64,000 nt of DNA, taken from assembly GCF_041538045.1 (NCBI RefSeq), contig NZ_JBGOSE010000006.1:186001-250000 (forward strand). Direction: 5' to 3'. The notes beneath the pieces are model-generated. The model saw only the letters and a list, made by a program, of their open reading frames with translations. It was not told the DNA's origin and searched no databases. Source of the stretch: Aliiglaciecola sp041538045 (GTDB lineage: Bacteria > Pseudomonadota > Gammaproteobacteria > Enterobacterales > Alteromonadaceae). The translations under genes were made by a program, and so were the position numbers. How positions within the stretch are numbered: position 1 is the first letter of the stretch; each line of letters opens with the position of its first letter. Below, piece after piece: positions 50,285 to 60,007 of the stretch.

Positions 50285-51682
50285 CTAGTTAGTGGGTTGT
50301 TCAGTAGCAAACCAATTTAGTTTTTTTCTTAAGGTAACAACAGTGCCAATAATGATAAGAGAAGGCGGTTTAATTTCAGCTTCTTCGGCAAGTTCTTGTA
50401 TTGTAATTAAACTGCCGGTAACCACTTTTTGTTTTTCTGTTGTGGCAGATTGCACCATTGCAATCGGCATATCTTTGGGCATGCCATGTTCAATAAGTTT
50501 GTCACGGATAATCGCCAAACCGGTTATTCCCATATAAAAGACGATGGTTTGATTTTTTTGAACTAACGCAGGCCAATCTAGATCAATGGTGTTGTCTTTT
50601 AAATGCCCAGTGGCAAAAACCACTGATTGCGCATGATCTCTATGGGTTAACGGGATCCCAGCATAACTTGCCGCCCCAGTTGCTGCGGTAATACCAGGCA
50701 CAACTTGGAAAGAAACATTACGGTCTACAAGGGTTTCTATTTCTTCGCCACCTCGTCCAAAGATAAAGGGATCACCCCCTTTGAGTCTGACAACTCTTTG
50801 ACCGTCTGCGGCAAGATCAGCGAGTAATACGTTAATATCTTGTTGGGGTAGGGTATGTTGGCTTTTTGCTTTTCCCACATAGATTTTTTCAGCATCTCTA
50901 CGAACTAACTCTAAAACTTCTTTGGAAACTAGCCTGTCGTATACAACAACGTCGGCTTTTTGCATTAAACGTAGGGCTTTAAACGTGAGTAAGTCGGGAT
51001 CACCGGGACCAGCTCCCACTAAATACACCTCACCATGAACTTTCTTTTGCTCATGGTTTGCCAATGACTCAGCAAACATCGATTCAGCTTTCTGCTGATT
51101 GCCATTTAAAATCTGTTCTGCAATAGGACCATCAAGTACATCTTCCCAAAAAAACCTTCGAGACGTGATTGACGACAAACGTTGTTTCACTTGCTCTCTA
51201 AATTTCTCCGAAAATTGACCTAAAAGCGAGATTTTTTGCGGAATGAAAGACTCTAGCTTTTGACGTAAATAGCGCAGTAAAACCGGTGCAACGCCACCGC
51301 TACTCATGGCTATCACTATTGGTGAACGGTCGATGATTGAGGGAGTAATAAACTTACACAAAGGAGTGTTATCTACCACATTAACGAGAATGTTTGCGGC
51401 ACTCGCAAGCTTATGAACCTGCTGATTCACCTCGCTGTTATCTGTAGCGACAAAAATCAGGTCGCGCTTATCAATATCACCTTGATGAAACTCTCTTGTT
51501 ATCGCGGTAATCAACCCTTGCTCTGCAAATTGCTCTACAGTGCTACACATCCAAGGTGCTACAACGGTAATCTTAGCTTCGCTTTTAAGTAGTAACTCTA
51601 TCTTGCGGGCAGCCACTTCCCCAGCACCTACTACTAAGCAATTTAACTCTTGAGTATCAATAAAAATCGGGAAATAACGCAT
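50285..51682 (-). CDS. cysG: Siroheme synthase CysG (trifunctional)
   Basis: 465 residues, the E. coli CysG length. The N-terminal half (1-210) is the precorrin-2 dehydrogenase/ferrochelatase domain, with the NAD motif VVGAGEVAARKIE at about 17-29. The C-terminal half (about 218-455) is the uroporphyrinogen-III methyltransferase, with LVGAGPGDPDLLT, VVRLKGGDPFIFGRGGEE and VPGITAATGAASYAGIPLTHR pieces. It makes siroheme for sulphite and nitrite reductases from uroporphyrinogen III in three steps. Single gene, with no terminator seen before 50285. Confidence 0.95.
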   Translation of the reverse strand: MRYFPIFIDTQELNCLVVGAGEVAARKIELLLKSEAKITVVAPWMCSTVEQFAEQGLITAITREFHQGDIDKRDLIFVATDNSEVNQQVHKLASAANILVNVVDNTPLCKFITPSIIDRSPIVIAMSSGGVAPVLLRYLRQKLESFIPQKISLLGQFSEKFREQVKQRLSSITSRRFFWEDVLDGPIAEQILNGNQQKAESMFAESLANHEQKKVHGEVYLVGAGPGDPDLLTFKALRLMQKADVVVYDRLVSKEVLELVRRDAEKIYVGKAKSQHTLPQQDINVLLADLAADGQRVVRLKGGDPFIFGRGGEEIETLVDRNVSFQVVPGITAATGAASYAGIPLTHRDHAQSVVFATGHLKDNTIDLDWPALVQKNQTIVFYMGITGLAIIRDKLIEHGMPKDMPIAMVQSATTEKQKVVTGSLITIQELAEEAEIKPPSLIIIGTVVTLRKKLNWFATEQPTN

Positions 51683-51791
51683 GTTAGCTGCCTATTGTAA
51701 TCATTTAGAAGTAGATTCTGCGTGAAATTTTATATATAGAAAAAGTATTAAAAACTAAATGATAGTTCGTTTGGTTATTTAGATTTTGAAT

Positions 51792-51818
51792 CAAAAAACC
51801 CGCCTTGTGAGCGGGTTT
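51792..51818 (-). terminator. Intrinsic terminator of the DEAD-box helicase gene
   Basis: AAACCCGC (51796-51803) and GCGGGTTT (51811-51818) pair around a 7-base loop. On the minus strand the stem runs into TTTTTT. It begins 7 bases after the deaD stop. Confidence 0.9.
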
Positions 51819-51824
51819 AGTATA

Positions 51825-53555
51825 TTATCGTTTATCGAATTTACGCGATTTACGTTTCGGTGGCTCATCACTCCACTCACGAATGGCCAATCGCTGCCCC
51901 GCTACACGAGTTTTTTCGAGCACACCAAAGGTATTAGCTGGCATGCCCTTAGGCAGGTCAACGGTACTAAAGCTATCGAAGATCTCAATGGCACCGATAT
52001 TCTTACTGCTAATATTCGCTTCATTGGCAATCGCACCAACAATGTTGCCAGGTTTGGCCCCATGAGAATGGCCAACATCAATTCTATAACGTTGCATTCC
52101 CTCGTCTGGTTTGCTGCTACGATTACGACCGCGACCACCACGTTCATCTCTTGAACCACGCTCTCTGCCACCACTACGAGGTCCACGATCTCTTTCGTTG
52201 TAAGCAGGTTTAGCGTTTAAGTCAGGGCGGTCACCTTCTTTAAGGATTAATGGCTCATCGCCTTGTGCAATTTTAGCCAAGGCCGCCATAATTTTTTCTG
52301 GGGCCGCTTCAGTTTCTTTTTGAATAGACTCTACAATAGGAATTAAGCTTTCGATTGAATCGTCTTGAATTGCTTCAATGACACTGGTTTTGAATCGAGA
52401 TAAACGAGTTTGATTAATTTCAGAAATTGACGGAATCGGCATTTGTTCAATACTTTGTTTCGTCGCTTTTTCAATTGAGAACAACATGCGCTTTTCACGA
52501 TGTGATATGAATAGAATCGCATCACCTTGACGTCCTGCACGACCAGTTCGTCCAATTCTGTGAACATAAGATTCTGTATCATATGGAACGTCGTAGTTAA
52601 TAACATGGCTTACGCGTTCAACATCCAATCCTCGAGCTACAACATCGGTAGCTACAAGAATATCTATTTTACCTTGTTTAAGACGGTCAACCGTTCTTTC
52701 TCTAGCATTTTGCGCTATATCACCGTTCAAAGGTTCAACATCGTAACCACGAGCTGAAAGTTTGTCGGCTAACTCTACCGTTGCTGTTTTGGTACGAACG
52801 AATATGATGACACCATCAAATTCTTCCACTTCCATAATTCGGGTTAAAGCTTCTAACTTGTGATGTCCTGCAACCTGACAGAAACGCTGCTTAATGGTAC
52901 TAGCAGTACTGACTTTAGAAGCAATTTTCACATGTTTTGGATTGCTTAAATAACGTTCTGCTATTTTTTTGATTGGCGCTGGCATAGTTGCTGAAAACAA
53001 TGCTGTTTGGCGTGTTTCAGGTGCATGGCTTAAAATCCATTCTACATCGTCAATGAAACCCATACGTAACATTTCATCGGCTTCATCCAATACCAAAAAA
53101 CGTAACTTGTCGAGTTTAAGGGTGCCACGCTTGATATGGTCGATAACACGTCCCGGTGTACCAACAACCACTTGCACACCACGTTTTAGCTGGCGAATCT
53201 GATTGTCGTAAGATTGGCCACCGTATATTGGTAAAACGCGAATTTTTTTCGAAAAGCTAGCGTATACTTGAAACGCTTCTGCAACTTGAATAGCTAATTC
53301 CCGAGTTGGGGCTAATACCAATAATTGTGTGAAGTCGGCATCAATATCTAGGTTGGCCAACATAGGAAGTGCAAATGCACCGGTTTTCCCCGTACCCGTT
53401 TGTGCTTGGCCTAGTAAGTCATGGCCTTGTAATATTAACGGTATACTCTCGGCTTGAATTGGAGATGGTTTTTCGTAGCCAACTTTTTCAATTGCTTGCA
53501 AGAGTGCTTCAGGTAGATTAAGTTCTTTAAAGGTTATATCTGTCGTACTGGTCAT
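51825..53555 (-). CDS. deaD: DEAD-box RNA helicase, DeaD/CsdA type
   Basis: 576 residues. Motifs in order: AQTGTGKTGAF (I), APTRELAIQ (Ia), DEAD (II), SAT (III) and HRIGRTGRAGR (VI). An Arg/Gly-rich linker (about 455-490, NERDRGPRSGGRERGSRDE) precedes a C-terminal DbpA-type RNA-binding domain (YRIDVGHSHGAKPGNIVGAI). It unwinds RNA in ribosome assembly and mRNA decay, and in related bacteria is induced by cold. It is somewhat shorter than E. coli DeaD (about 629). The 300-base upstream gap fits the long 5' leader usual for csdA, though I saw no clear cold-box. Confidence 0.92.
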   Translation of the reverse strand: MTSTTDITFKELNLPEALLQAIEKVGYEKPSPIQAESIPLILQGHDLLGQAQTGTGKTGAFALPMLANLDIDADFTQLLVLAPTRELAIQVAEAFQVYASFSKKIRVLPIYGGQSYDNQIRQLKRGVQVVVGTPGRVIDHIKRGTLKLDKLRFLVLDEADEMLRMGFIDDVEWILSHAPETRQTALFSATMPAPIKKIAERYLSNPKHVKIASKVSTASTIKQRFCQVAGHHKLEALTRIMEVEEFDGVIIFVRTKTATVELADKLSARGYDVEPLNGDIAQNARERTVDRLKQGKIDILVATDVVARGLDVERVSHVINYDVPYDTESYVHRIGRTGRAGRQGDAILFISHREKRMLFSIEKATKQSIEQMPIPSISEINQTRLSRFKTSVIEAIQDDSIESLIPIVESIQKETEAAPEKIMAALAKIAQGDEPLILKEGDRPDLNAKPAYNERDRGPRSGGRERGSRDERGGRGRNRSSKPDEGMQRYRIDVGHSHGAKPGNIVGAIANEANISSKNIGAIEIFDSFSTVDLPKGMPANTFGVLEKTRVAGQRLAIREWSDEPPKRKSRKFDKR

Positions 53556-53883
53556 TCATGATCCCTGGTTACCGGATAAGTAATTAACTGACATCAGCTA
53601 ATTACAGCTAAACAGGCAATCTTGAAAAGTGCCTAAAGGCCGGTATTGATTAAAGTCGTAGTATATTAGATAACCTTATTTTAAGCCAACAAAGGTGCCA
53701 TTTCAGGTGATAATTTTTTATTTTTTAACGGGCAGTTAACCGCTACTTAACATTATAGGCTTAATTTTAATAAAATCGGTGTTAGTCTATTGGTTTTTAG
53801 ACTAAACCCTGCTGTAAAAAATAATTAGACTTGAAGCATAGAACAAAATAGAGCTAATTTGACATTAAGGAAGAGTTAACAAT
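53556..53883. other. Divergent promoter region, deaD and prsT
   Basis: 328 bases between two divergent genes. I see AT-rich promoter-like stretches and short dyads such as AAGTGCC ... GGC, but no feature I can name. The deaD side is long enough for a regulated leader. Confidence 0.4.
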
Positions 53884-56625
53884 ATGAGAAAATTACTAAT
53901 AGCAATTAGCGTTAGCCTCATTCTCGGATGTACCCAGAAAACAAGTGAAGAACATTTAACCTCTGCTCAAGAGTTTATTGCACAAAATAAATTAAATTCT
54001 GCCGTTATTGAACTGAAAAGTGCGGTTCAAGCTGACCCTAGAAATCCAATTGCCCGATTTGAATTGGGGAAAGTGTATTTAAAGCAAAAACAATATGAAA
54101 GTGCAGAAAAAGAACTAAACCGAGCATTAGAATATGGACAGCCTGCTTCTGACGTTATCCCCTTATTATCACAGGCTTACCAAAATTCTGGTGCTTATGC
54201 GGAATTAAGCCAAATTGATCATGCAGAAGCAGGAATGACCCCAGAACAAGAAATGGAAGTGGGCTTTTTTAAATTACAATCTTTGGCTCAATTAGGCAAA
54301 GAAGCGGATGCGAAATTGTTATTGGAACAACTGAGTACGGTTAATGCCGATACAGTGTACTCTGGGTTAGTTGAAATATTTGGTTTGGTGTTAGAGCAAA
54401 ACGTTGATGAGGCGGTAAGTAAAACAGAAACTCTAGCGCAAAAATACCCAGAAAACGCCGACGTCCTCAAACTACAAGGTCAATTGTATTTGCGTACTCA
54501 GCAGGTAGATAAAGCCGCTGACGTTTATGTATCTTATTTGGAAGCATACCCAGAAGATACGCAAATCGTTTTTGTTTTAGCAAAACTTTTAGTCGACAAC
54601 GGTAAAATAACCGAAGCCGAACCTTACATCGATCAGTTGCTCGCGATCAATCAAGAAAATGCATTACTTAATCAATTAAAAAGTGTTGTGAGCGCGGCTA
54701 AGAATGAGCATGAAAATGCACAAAAATATGCTGAAAAAGCGATTCAAAGTGGTCGTGGTGACCCAGTTCTAAGATTGATTGCCGGATATGCTGCTTATGT
54801 CCTTGAGGATTATGAGGCTGCAAATACTCACTTGTCTTATATCGCCAGTTCTTTGCAACCTAACCACCCAGCGTTAAAAATGTTAGCAGCAAGCCAATTG
54901 GAACTTGGCTTATCTGAAGATGCCAGCAATGTGTTGGAAATGTTCAGTGAAGTAACAGAACAAGATGCTAAGTTGTTTAGCAAAGCTGGATATGAATTAA
55001 TTCGTGCTGGTAACCTGAATGATGCTAAAGAAGTGATTGCGCGTTCAGCTGAAATAAGCCGTTCTGCTGAGGATTTAACTCGTTTAGGCGTGTTAAGACT
55101 TTCCTTGAATGATGTCAGTGGCATCGTTGATTTAGAAAATGCTCTTGAGCAAAGTCCTGATATGGATGTGACTAAAGCCACTTTAGCAAATGCCTATTTG
55201 GCTACTGGCCAACTCGATAAAGCTGAAGCTCTAGCCGAGGAATGGATTGCTACTAACCCTGATGATTTTAAAGGTTATATGTTGGCTGGGGAGTTAGCCA
55301 CTAAACAAAAAGACTTTGATACTGCAATGGATATGTATAAGCAGGCTGAAGTTCTGGATGCTGAAAATGGCCTTATTAAGTTAGCTATTGCTAATTTAGA
55401 CATTGCCAGAGGGGATAGAGACAGCGGGCATCAGAAATTGTTGGCAATCTTAGCTAAAAAACCAGATTTCGTGCCTGCGTTAGCCTCTTATTATCTTTCT
55501 CACATGCAAATCAAAGAGAATGCTAAGGGTATGGAGCCCGCCTTAACCGCACTGAAAAATGATCCACAAAATGTTTCGTTGAAGTTAGTAGTAGCTCGCA
55601 TGTACTTAACGGAAAAGAAATGGGATGACGTGTTAGCATCGCTAGAAGGCGTTTCAGATGATGAGACTGCACCAGCGACTTATTGGAACTTAAAAGGTAA
55701 AGCGCTGCTTGGAATTGGTGGTATAGCGGATGCAAATCAGCATTATGATAAGTGGCTCGCTGCTTATCCTAATAGCAAAGCTGCCAACATTGGTAAAATG
55801 TTATTGCTTGATGCTAAAGGAGCGTTTACAGAAGGGGCTGAATTGAGTAGCCGCTTTCTTGAAGCCCGAGATGATCTGAGCGTTGAAGTGTTAAAAACTC
55901 ACTTTCTAGTGATGTCTAGACAATTTGAGGAAGCTAAAGGGGCGCTATCTAATTTGCCTGATAAAACGCAGCAGCTGCCTGTTGCAAAAGGTTTCAAAGC
56001 TCGGATTCAAATGTCTGAAGAGAAATATGCGGAGGCGCTGGATAACTCTAAAGCGGTTTATGAGGTAGTACCAAATAGCCGAAATGCGGTTTTGTTAGCC
56101 GTAAATTTAGAGCGGCTTGATAAAAAGCCCGAAGCACTTTCATTATTGCAGCAACATGCGGAAAAATATCCCAATGACATAGCAGTGAAGATGATGATTG
56201 CTGAACGGCAAATAAGCGGGGATGAGGAAACCGCCATAGCGACTTATGAAAAAACCTTGGAGCTAAACCCAAATAATTTTGTGGTGTTAAATAACCTAGC
56301 GTATTTGTACGCTCAAAATGGACGTTTAAAAGAGGCTGAAAAATACGCTAAACAAGCCGTAGAGCAATATCCTGATAATCCTGATGCAGTGGATACTTTG
56401 GCTCAAGCCTTAATGAAGCAAGAAAAGTATGATGAATCCTTAAAGTATTATGATCGTGTCATAAATGATTCCATGAAAAATAATGAGATATATCTTAATT
56501 ACGTGGAAGTTTTATTTGCGAGTGGCAACAATACCTTGGGGAGACGGAAGCTTAGTGAACGTACTTTTACGGCTGAAAATAATATTGAGCGGGTTAAAAA
56601 TCTAAAAAATCAATATGGGATTTAA
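53884..56625 (+). CDS. prsT: PrsT-type TPR-repeat lipoprotein (PEP-CTERM/XrtA system)
   Basis: 913 residues. A lipoprotein signal with lipobox SLILGC (Cys16) is followed by tandem TPR repeats over nearly the full length (for example ARFELGKVYLKQKQYESAEK, and NLAYLYAQNGRLKEAEKYAK near the end). Length, lipobox and repeat style match PrsT, the TPR lipoprotein of exosortase/PEP-CTERM gene sets for exopolysaccharide-linked protein sorting. No exosortase or PEP-CTERM gene is seen nearby, so the gene stands alone here. AAGGA lies before the ATG, and a strong terminator follows. Confidence 0.82.
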   Translation: MRKLLIAISVSLILGCTQKTSEEHLTSAQEFIAQNKLNSAVIELKSAVQADPRNPIARFELGKVYLKQKQYESAEKELNRALEYGQPASDVIPLLSQAYQNSGAYAELSQIDHAEAGMTPEQEMEVGFFKLQSLAQLGKEADAKLLLEQLSTVNADTVYSGLVEIFGLVLEQNVDEAVSKTETLAQKYPENADVLKLQGQLYLRTQQVDKAADVYVSYLEAYPEDTQIVFVLAKLLVDNGKITEAEPYIDQLLAINQENALLNQLKSVVSAAKNEHENAQKYAEKAIQSGRGDPVLRLIAGYAAYVLEDYEAANTHLSYIASSLQPNHPALKMLAASQLELGLSEDASNVLEMFSEVTEQDAKLFSKAGYELIRAGNLNDAKEVIARSAEISRSAEDLTRLGVLRLSLNDVSGIVDLENALEQSPDMDVTKATLANAYLATGQLDKAEALAEEWIATNPDDFKGYMLAGELATKQKDFDTAMDMYKQAEVLDAENGLIKLAIANLDIARGDRDSGHQKLLAILAKKPDFVPALASYYLSHMQIKENAKGMEPALTALKNDPQNVSLKLVVARMYLTEKKWDDVLASLEGVSDDETAPATYWNLKGKALLGIGGIADANQHYDKWLAAYPNSKAANIGKMLLLDAKGAFTEGAELSSRFLEARDDLSVEVLKTHFLVMSRQFEEAKGALSNLPDKTQQLPVAKGFKARIQMSEEKYAEALDNSKAVYEVVPNSRNAVLLAVNLERLDKKPEALSLLQQHAEKYPNDIAVKMMIAERQISGDEETAIATYEKTLELNPNNFVVLNNLAYLYAQNGRLKEAEKYAKQAVEQYPDNPDAVDTLAQALMKQEKYDESLKYYDRVINDSMKNNEIYLNYVEVLFASGNNTLGRRKLSERTFTAENNIERVKNLKNQYGI

Positions 56626-56669
56626 AGCCATAAGGTTTCGATAAGAACCTCTAGAAAGTCGATATATCA

Positions 56670-56695
56670 AAAAAGGGAGCATACGCTCCCTTTTT
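56670..56695 (+). terminator. Intrinsic terminator after prsT
   Basis: AAAAAGGGAGC (56670-56680) and GCTCCCTTTTT (56685-56695) form an 11-bp stem with a 4-base loop and a T tract, 45 bases after the prsT stop. Confidence 0.93.
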
Positions 56696-57356
56696 GTTTA
56701 ATCTTAATAAATCAGAAAATAATTCTAATCTTTTTTGAAATTCTTACACTTTGGAGAAAAAGGAAAATTAATCACATTGTTCACATGAATTTTAGACTTT
56801 TGGTTTGAACTTTCCCTATTCAAATCTATACAAACTAACTTAAAAGACTTTCCAGCCAAGTGCTTGAATGGTTCTGAGACTCTTTTAATACGCATAATTT
56901 TATTCCATTAATGATACAAGCAATGGGCAAAACAATTCTGTTCATTGCTATCATCGTAGTTAGCTAATTTTTGTTTTTAATCACTTAAGTTATTTCTAAG
57001 CGAAAACAATGCCAGCTTTTAAAAATTGAATAATACAGCTTTTGGCGCTTATTTTGGTTATTTAATTTACCTGATGGTTATGGTTAGTTATACTTTTGAC
57101 GCTTAAATCCTTCTAAAACGCTTTTCCGTCAATTATTTTTTGACGTTCTATCTTTATAGTGCAATTAAAACGACTTTACTCTCATTTTAATTGAATAAAT
57201 TTTATAGTTGGTGAACATAAATCTTTACAGCGTACAGATAAAGCTGAGAAAACACAGAGTGGCGCAGTGAAAAGTAGAGCTTACTGTTTGCCCTTACCAT
57301 TCTGCTAGTCGCACTTTGGGCTGAAAATCCTAGCAGATTGGTATAGTCAGTTTAGT
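56696..57356. other. Long intergenic region, one possible small gene
   Basis: About 660 bases with no large open frame. A 56-codon frame at 56725-56895 on the minus strand is listed separately. The remainder (56900-57356) is AT-rich with stops in all frames; I see nothing else I can support. Confidence 0.5.
56725..56895 (-). CDS. Possible small basic protein
   Basis: 56 residues from the ATG at 56893-56895, with GGAA about 8 bases upstream. The start MRIKRVSEPFKHLAGKSF and the end FPFSPKCKNFKKD are basic, with two Cys and no membrane segment. The frame is isolated and short, so the call is tentative. It is convergent with prsT and separated from it by the terminator. Confidence 0.3.
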   Translation of the reverse strand: MRIKRVSEPFKHLAGKSFKLVCIDLNRESSNQKSKIHVNNVINFPFSPKCKNFKKD

Positions 57357-58190
57357 TTATTGTATATCTGTCTTTTTATGTTGATTGTTTTGGTTCAGCT
57401 TATTTAGCTGCAGGTGAATATCACTCAATTGTTTGGATAAGTCAGCAATTGTCGGCTCTCCCAGTTCAAGCATTTTTTCACTACGAGCTTTTTCATTCTC
57501 CTGTTCCATAACATTCACCACAATACCGATTACCATATTTAAAAACGCGAAGGCGCTTAAGAATATGAATGTCAGGTAAAATATCCAACTTAGAGGGTAA
57601 ACCTCCATTGTTTCATACATTACGTCGGTCCAATCTTCAAAGGTCATAACTCGAAATAGGGTCAACATGGATATCGTTATATCACCCCATAACTCGGGAT
57701 TAATTTCTTCGAATAAGGTGCTGCCAATTGCCCCATAAATATAGAAGATAATAAACATCAGCAACATTACGTAGCCGAGTTGAGGCATGGCTTTTACCAA
57801 AGAGGTTAATAGCAGCCGCAATTCAGGGATAATGGAAACCATCCTGAGAACTCTAAATACTCTCACTAAGCGTGCAATGATGGCCATATCGCTATTATCT
57901 GCGGGTATCACACTCACCAACACTATTAAGGTGTCGAATATATTCCACAAACTTTTAAAGAAATCCCGTTTTCGAGGCTCTGCAAAAAAACGTATGGCTA
58001 TCTCTGTGAAAAAGAAAAAGGTTATGAACCAATCTAGAAAAGTGGTGACAGATATCAAGGTTGGTGACATCTCATAAGTTTTCGCGCCAACCAGTAGTGC
58101 AGAAAATATAATCACTGAAATCACTACCAGCTCGAAAATTTTATTCGAACGAATTTTAATAAATTTGGCTTTTATTGCAGAGGCATTCAT
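57357..58190 (-). CDS. Bacterial voltage-gated cation channel (NaChBac-type)
   Basis: 277 residues, the size of BacNav channels. Six membrane helices. The S4 voltage sensor reads ARLVRVFRVLRMVSI, with Arg every third residue. The pore helix and filter read TLFRVMTFEDWTDVM, corresponding to T-L-E-S-W-x-x in NaChBac, so the filter Glu is kept while the following Ser is Asp. The C-terminal coiled coil (SKQLSDIHLQLNKLNQN) supports tetramers. Na+ selectivity is likely, but the extra Asp in the filter could shift it towards Ca2+; that is inferred. Confidence 0.88.
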   Translation of the reverse strand: MNASAIKAKFIKIRSNKIFELVVISVIIFSALLVGAKTYEMSPTLISVTTFLDWFITFFFFTEIAIRFFAEPRKRDFFKSLWNIFDTLIVLVSVIPADNSDMAIIARLVRVFRVLRMVSIIPELRLLLTSLVKAMPQLGYVMLLMFIIFYIYGAIGSTLFEEINPELWGDITISMLTLFRVMTFEDWTDVMYETMEVYPLSWIFYLTFIFLSAFAFLNMVIGIVVNVMEQENEKARSEKMLELGEPTIADLSKQLSDIHLQLNKLNQNNQHKKTDIQ

Positions 58191-58263
58191 GTCAGTTGAA
58201 GTCCAAACAAAAAGTTAAATAAAGCGTCCATACCGTAACAAAACGTGTGTTTTGGTGAACATA

Positions 58264-58300
58264 AAAAATCCGTTAACGGCACGACCGATAACGGATTTTT
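58264..58300. terminator. Intrinsic terminator of tolC (bidirectional form)
   Basis: AAAAATCCGTTA (58264-58275) pairs exactly with TAACGGATTTTT (58289-58300), giving a 12-bp stem with T tracts on both strands. It lies 17 bases after the tolC stop. Confidence 0.93.
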
Positions 58301-58316
58301 CTGAAGTTTTATAAAC

Positions 58317-59654
58317 TTAGGACGCTGGTTTTAGCCCTCGGTTAATATCTTCTAAGTCTTGTTCCGTTAAATTACCAGCTGAACGTTTCAACGTCATTAC
58401 TGCGGAGATAAAATCATAACGAGCGCTAGCAAGGTTGCGACGAGCGTCAAACAGGTTTCGCGTGCTATTAAGCACATCAACTATGGTACGCGTACCTACG
58501 TCAAACCCTGCTTCAGTAGCTTGCAAAGCACTTTGCGCAGAAATAACCGCTTGTTCAAAAGCTCGAATAGTAGAGGTTGCTGCTACTACATCATTATATG
58601 AACTACGAATAGAACGAACAGTCGAACGGTGAGTCAGTTCTAAACTCTCGCTAGCGGCAATATAGTTATATTTTGTTTGTGCCGTTTGAGAGCTAACACT
58701 GCCACCTGAATAAATAGGCACATTTAAATTTAGGCCAATTGAGTCATTGTCCCGAACAGGTAAGTCGACACCAAGCACTTCGGTGTCATTACTGCCGATT
58801 GATGCTGTAAGGCTAAGTGTAGGATAGTGACCAGCACGAGCATGTTTAATGTCGTCTTTGGCTATTTCAGTTGCCAATTTGCTGACCATAAGATCTAGGT
58901 TTTTTTCTTCCGCAATAGCCAACCAGCCATCTACTTCCTCTGGAATAGGTCGGGAAGCCGAAAAACTCTCGGTATTAAGTACCGATAAATTATCGTGATA
59001 TTTACCGGTTATTTCACGCAATTCTTCTAGTCTAAGCTCAACTAAGTTTTCAGCGACAATTTCTTGGGCAACGGTATTATCAAAATTAGCTTGGGCTTCA
59101 TGCACATCAGTGATAGCGGTTAAACCCACTTCAAAACGTTGCTTAGTCTGTTCTAACTGACGTTCTATAGCGCGCTTTTCTGCTTGCACAAACTCCAAAC
59201 CATCTTTTGCTCTAAGCACGGCTAAATAAGCGATGGTTGTTCTAACAATCAGCTCTTGCTTGGCTAACGCATAATTTGTGTCGCTCTGTTGTGCAACTTT
59301 CTCAGCTCGGTCTAGGCCTACCCAATTTTTATGGTCATAAACTGACAACGACAGGTTGATATCCCACCCTAAATTGGCAGTGTCTGTAGTAATAATTGAG
59401 GGTGAAGAGCTGCCACTTGAATAATTAAGTGATTCTTGATTACTTTTACTATAGCTAATAACACCAGAAACTTGAGGTAATAAGTTCGCCCGGCTGATTG
59501 ATATGCCTTCAAAGGCTGCGTCACGATCAGCTTTTGCTTGATTGATCGTAGGATCTTGTTCCAGTGCGCGTTGGTACACCTGATAAAGATCATCTGCATA
59601 GGCTTGAGTGGCCACGCTAAAGCCAATAAGCAGAGACAGAATTGATTTTTTCAT
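58317..59654 (-). CDS. tolC: Outer-membrane channel TolC
   Basis: 445 residues with a signal peptide (LLIGFSVATQAYA). The two homologous halves each begin with the family pattern (DLYQVYQRALEQDPTINQAK and KNLDLMVSKLATEIAKD). TRTIVDVLNSTRNLFDARR and the closing RSAGNLTEQDL are typical TolC phrases. TolC is the common exit duct for several inner-membrane exporters. Separate from the metal-specific CzcC and CusC channels, it sits in core chromosome next to nudF, as in E. coli. Confidence 0.93.
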   Translation of the reverse strand: MKKSILSLLIGFSVATQAYADDLYQVYQRALEQDPTINQAKADRDAAFEGISISRANLLPQVSGVISYSKSNQESLNYSSGSSSPSIITTDTANLGWDINLSLSVYDHKNWVGLDRAEKVAQQSDTNYALAKQELIVRTTIAYLAVLRAKDGLEFVQAEKRAIERQLEQTKQRFEVGLTAITDVHEAQANFDNTVAQEIVAENLVELRLEELREITGKYHDNLSVLNTESFSASRPIPEEVDGWLAIAEEKNLDLMVSKLATEIAKDDIKHARAGHYPTLSLTASIGSNDTEVLGVDLPVRDNDSIGLNLNVPIYSGGSVSSQTAQTKYNYIAASESLELTHRSTVRSIRSSYNDVVAATSTIRAFEQAVISAQSALQATEAGFDVGTRTIVDVLNSTRNLFDARRNLASARYDFISAVMTLKRSAGNLTEQDLEDINRGLKPAS

Positions 59655-60007
59655 TTGCTTTCCTATTTTTGTTCCGTAGTGTATTGCATGATGTTTAGTT
59701 TTTTCGATTATTTTTATTTCGATTCAAAGTGTAAGTAAATCAAGCGTTAATCGAAAACCATAAGTGGTAACAGTATCCTGTGAAGTGTAACAGAATATGT
59801 TTGGCAGAACCTATATTCAGAGTTATTTAACTCGCCTTTTGCACCGATTCTGTACTTTAATAACCTAATTTATGTATTTTACCTTAATATTTTAGACAAT
59901 AGTGTTTAAGGTAAAAATTTCATGCTATTAGGCTACGAGATGGCGTGTTTAGCAAGGTAACTGAGCCGATAAATTAGCAAGTCTACATAAAATTTGGAGT
60001 TTGAAAA
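59655..60007. other. Divergent tolC-nudF promoter region with an inverted repeat
   Basis: 353 bases. TTTTACCTTAA (59877-59887) and TTAAGGTAAAA (59906-59916) make a perfect 11-bp inverted repeat with an 18-base centre, which could be an operator. Otherwise it is AT-rich and unremarkable. Confidence 0.45.
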
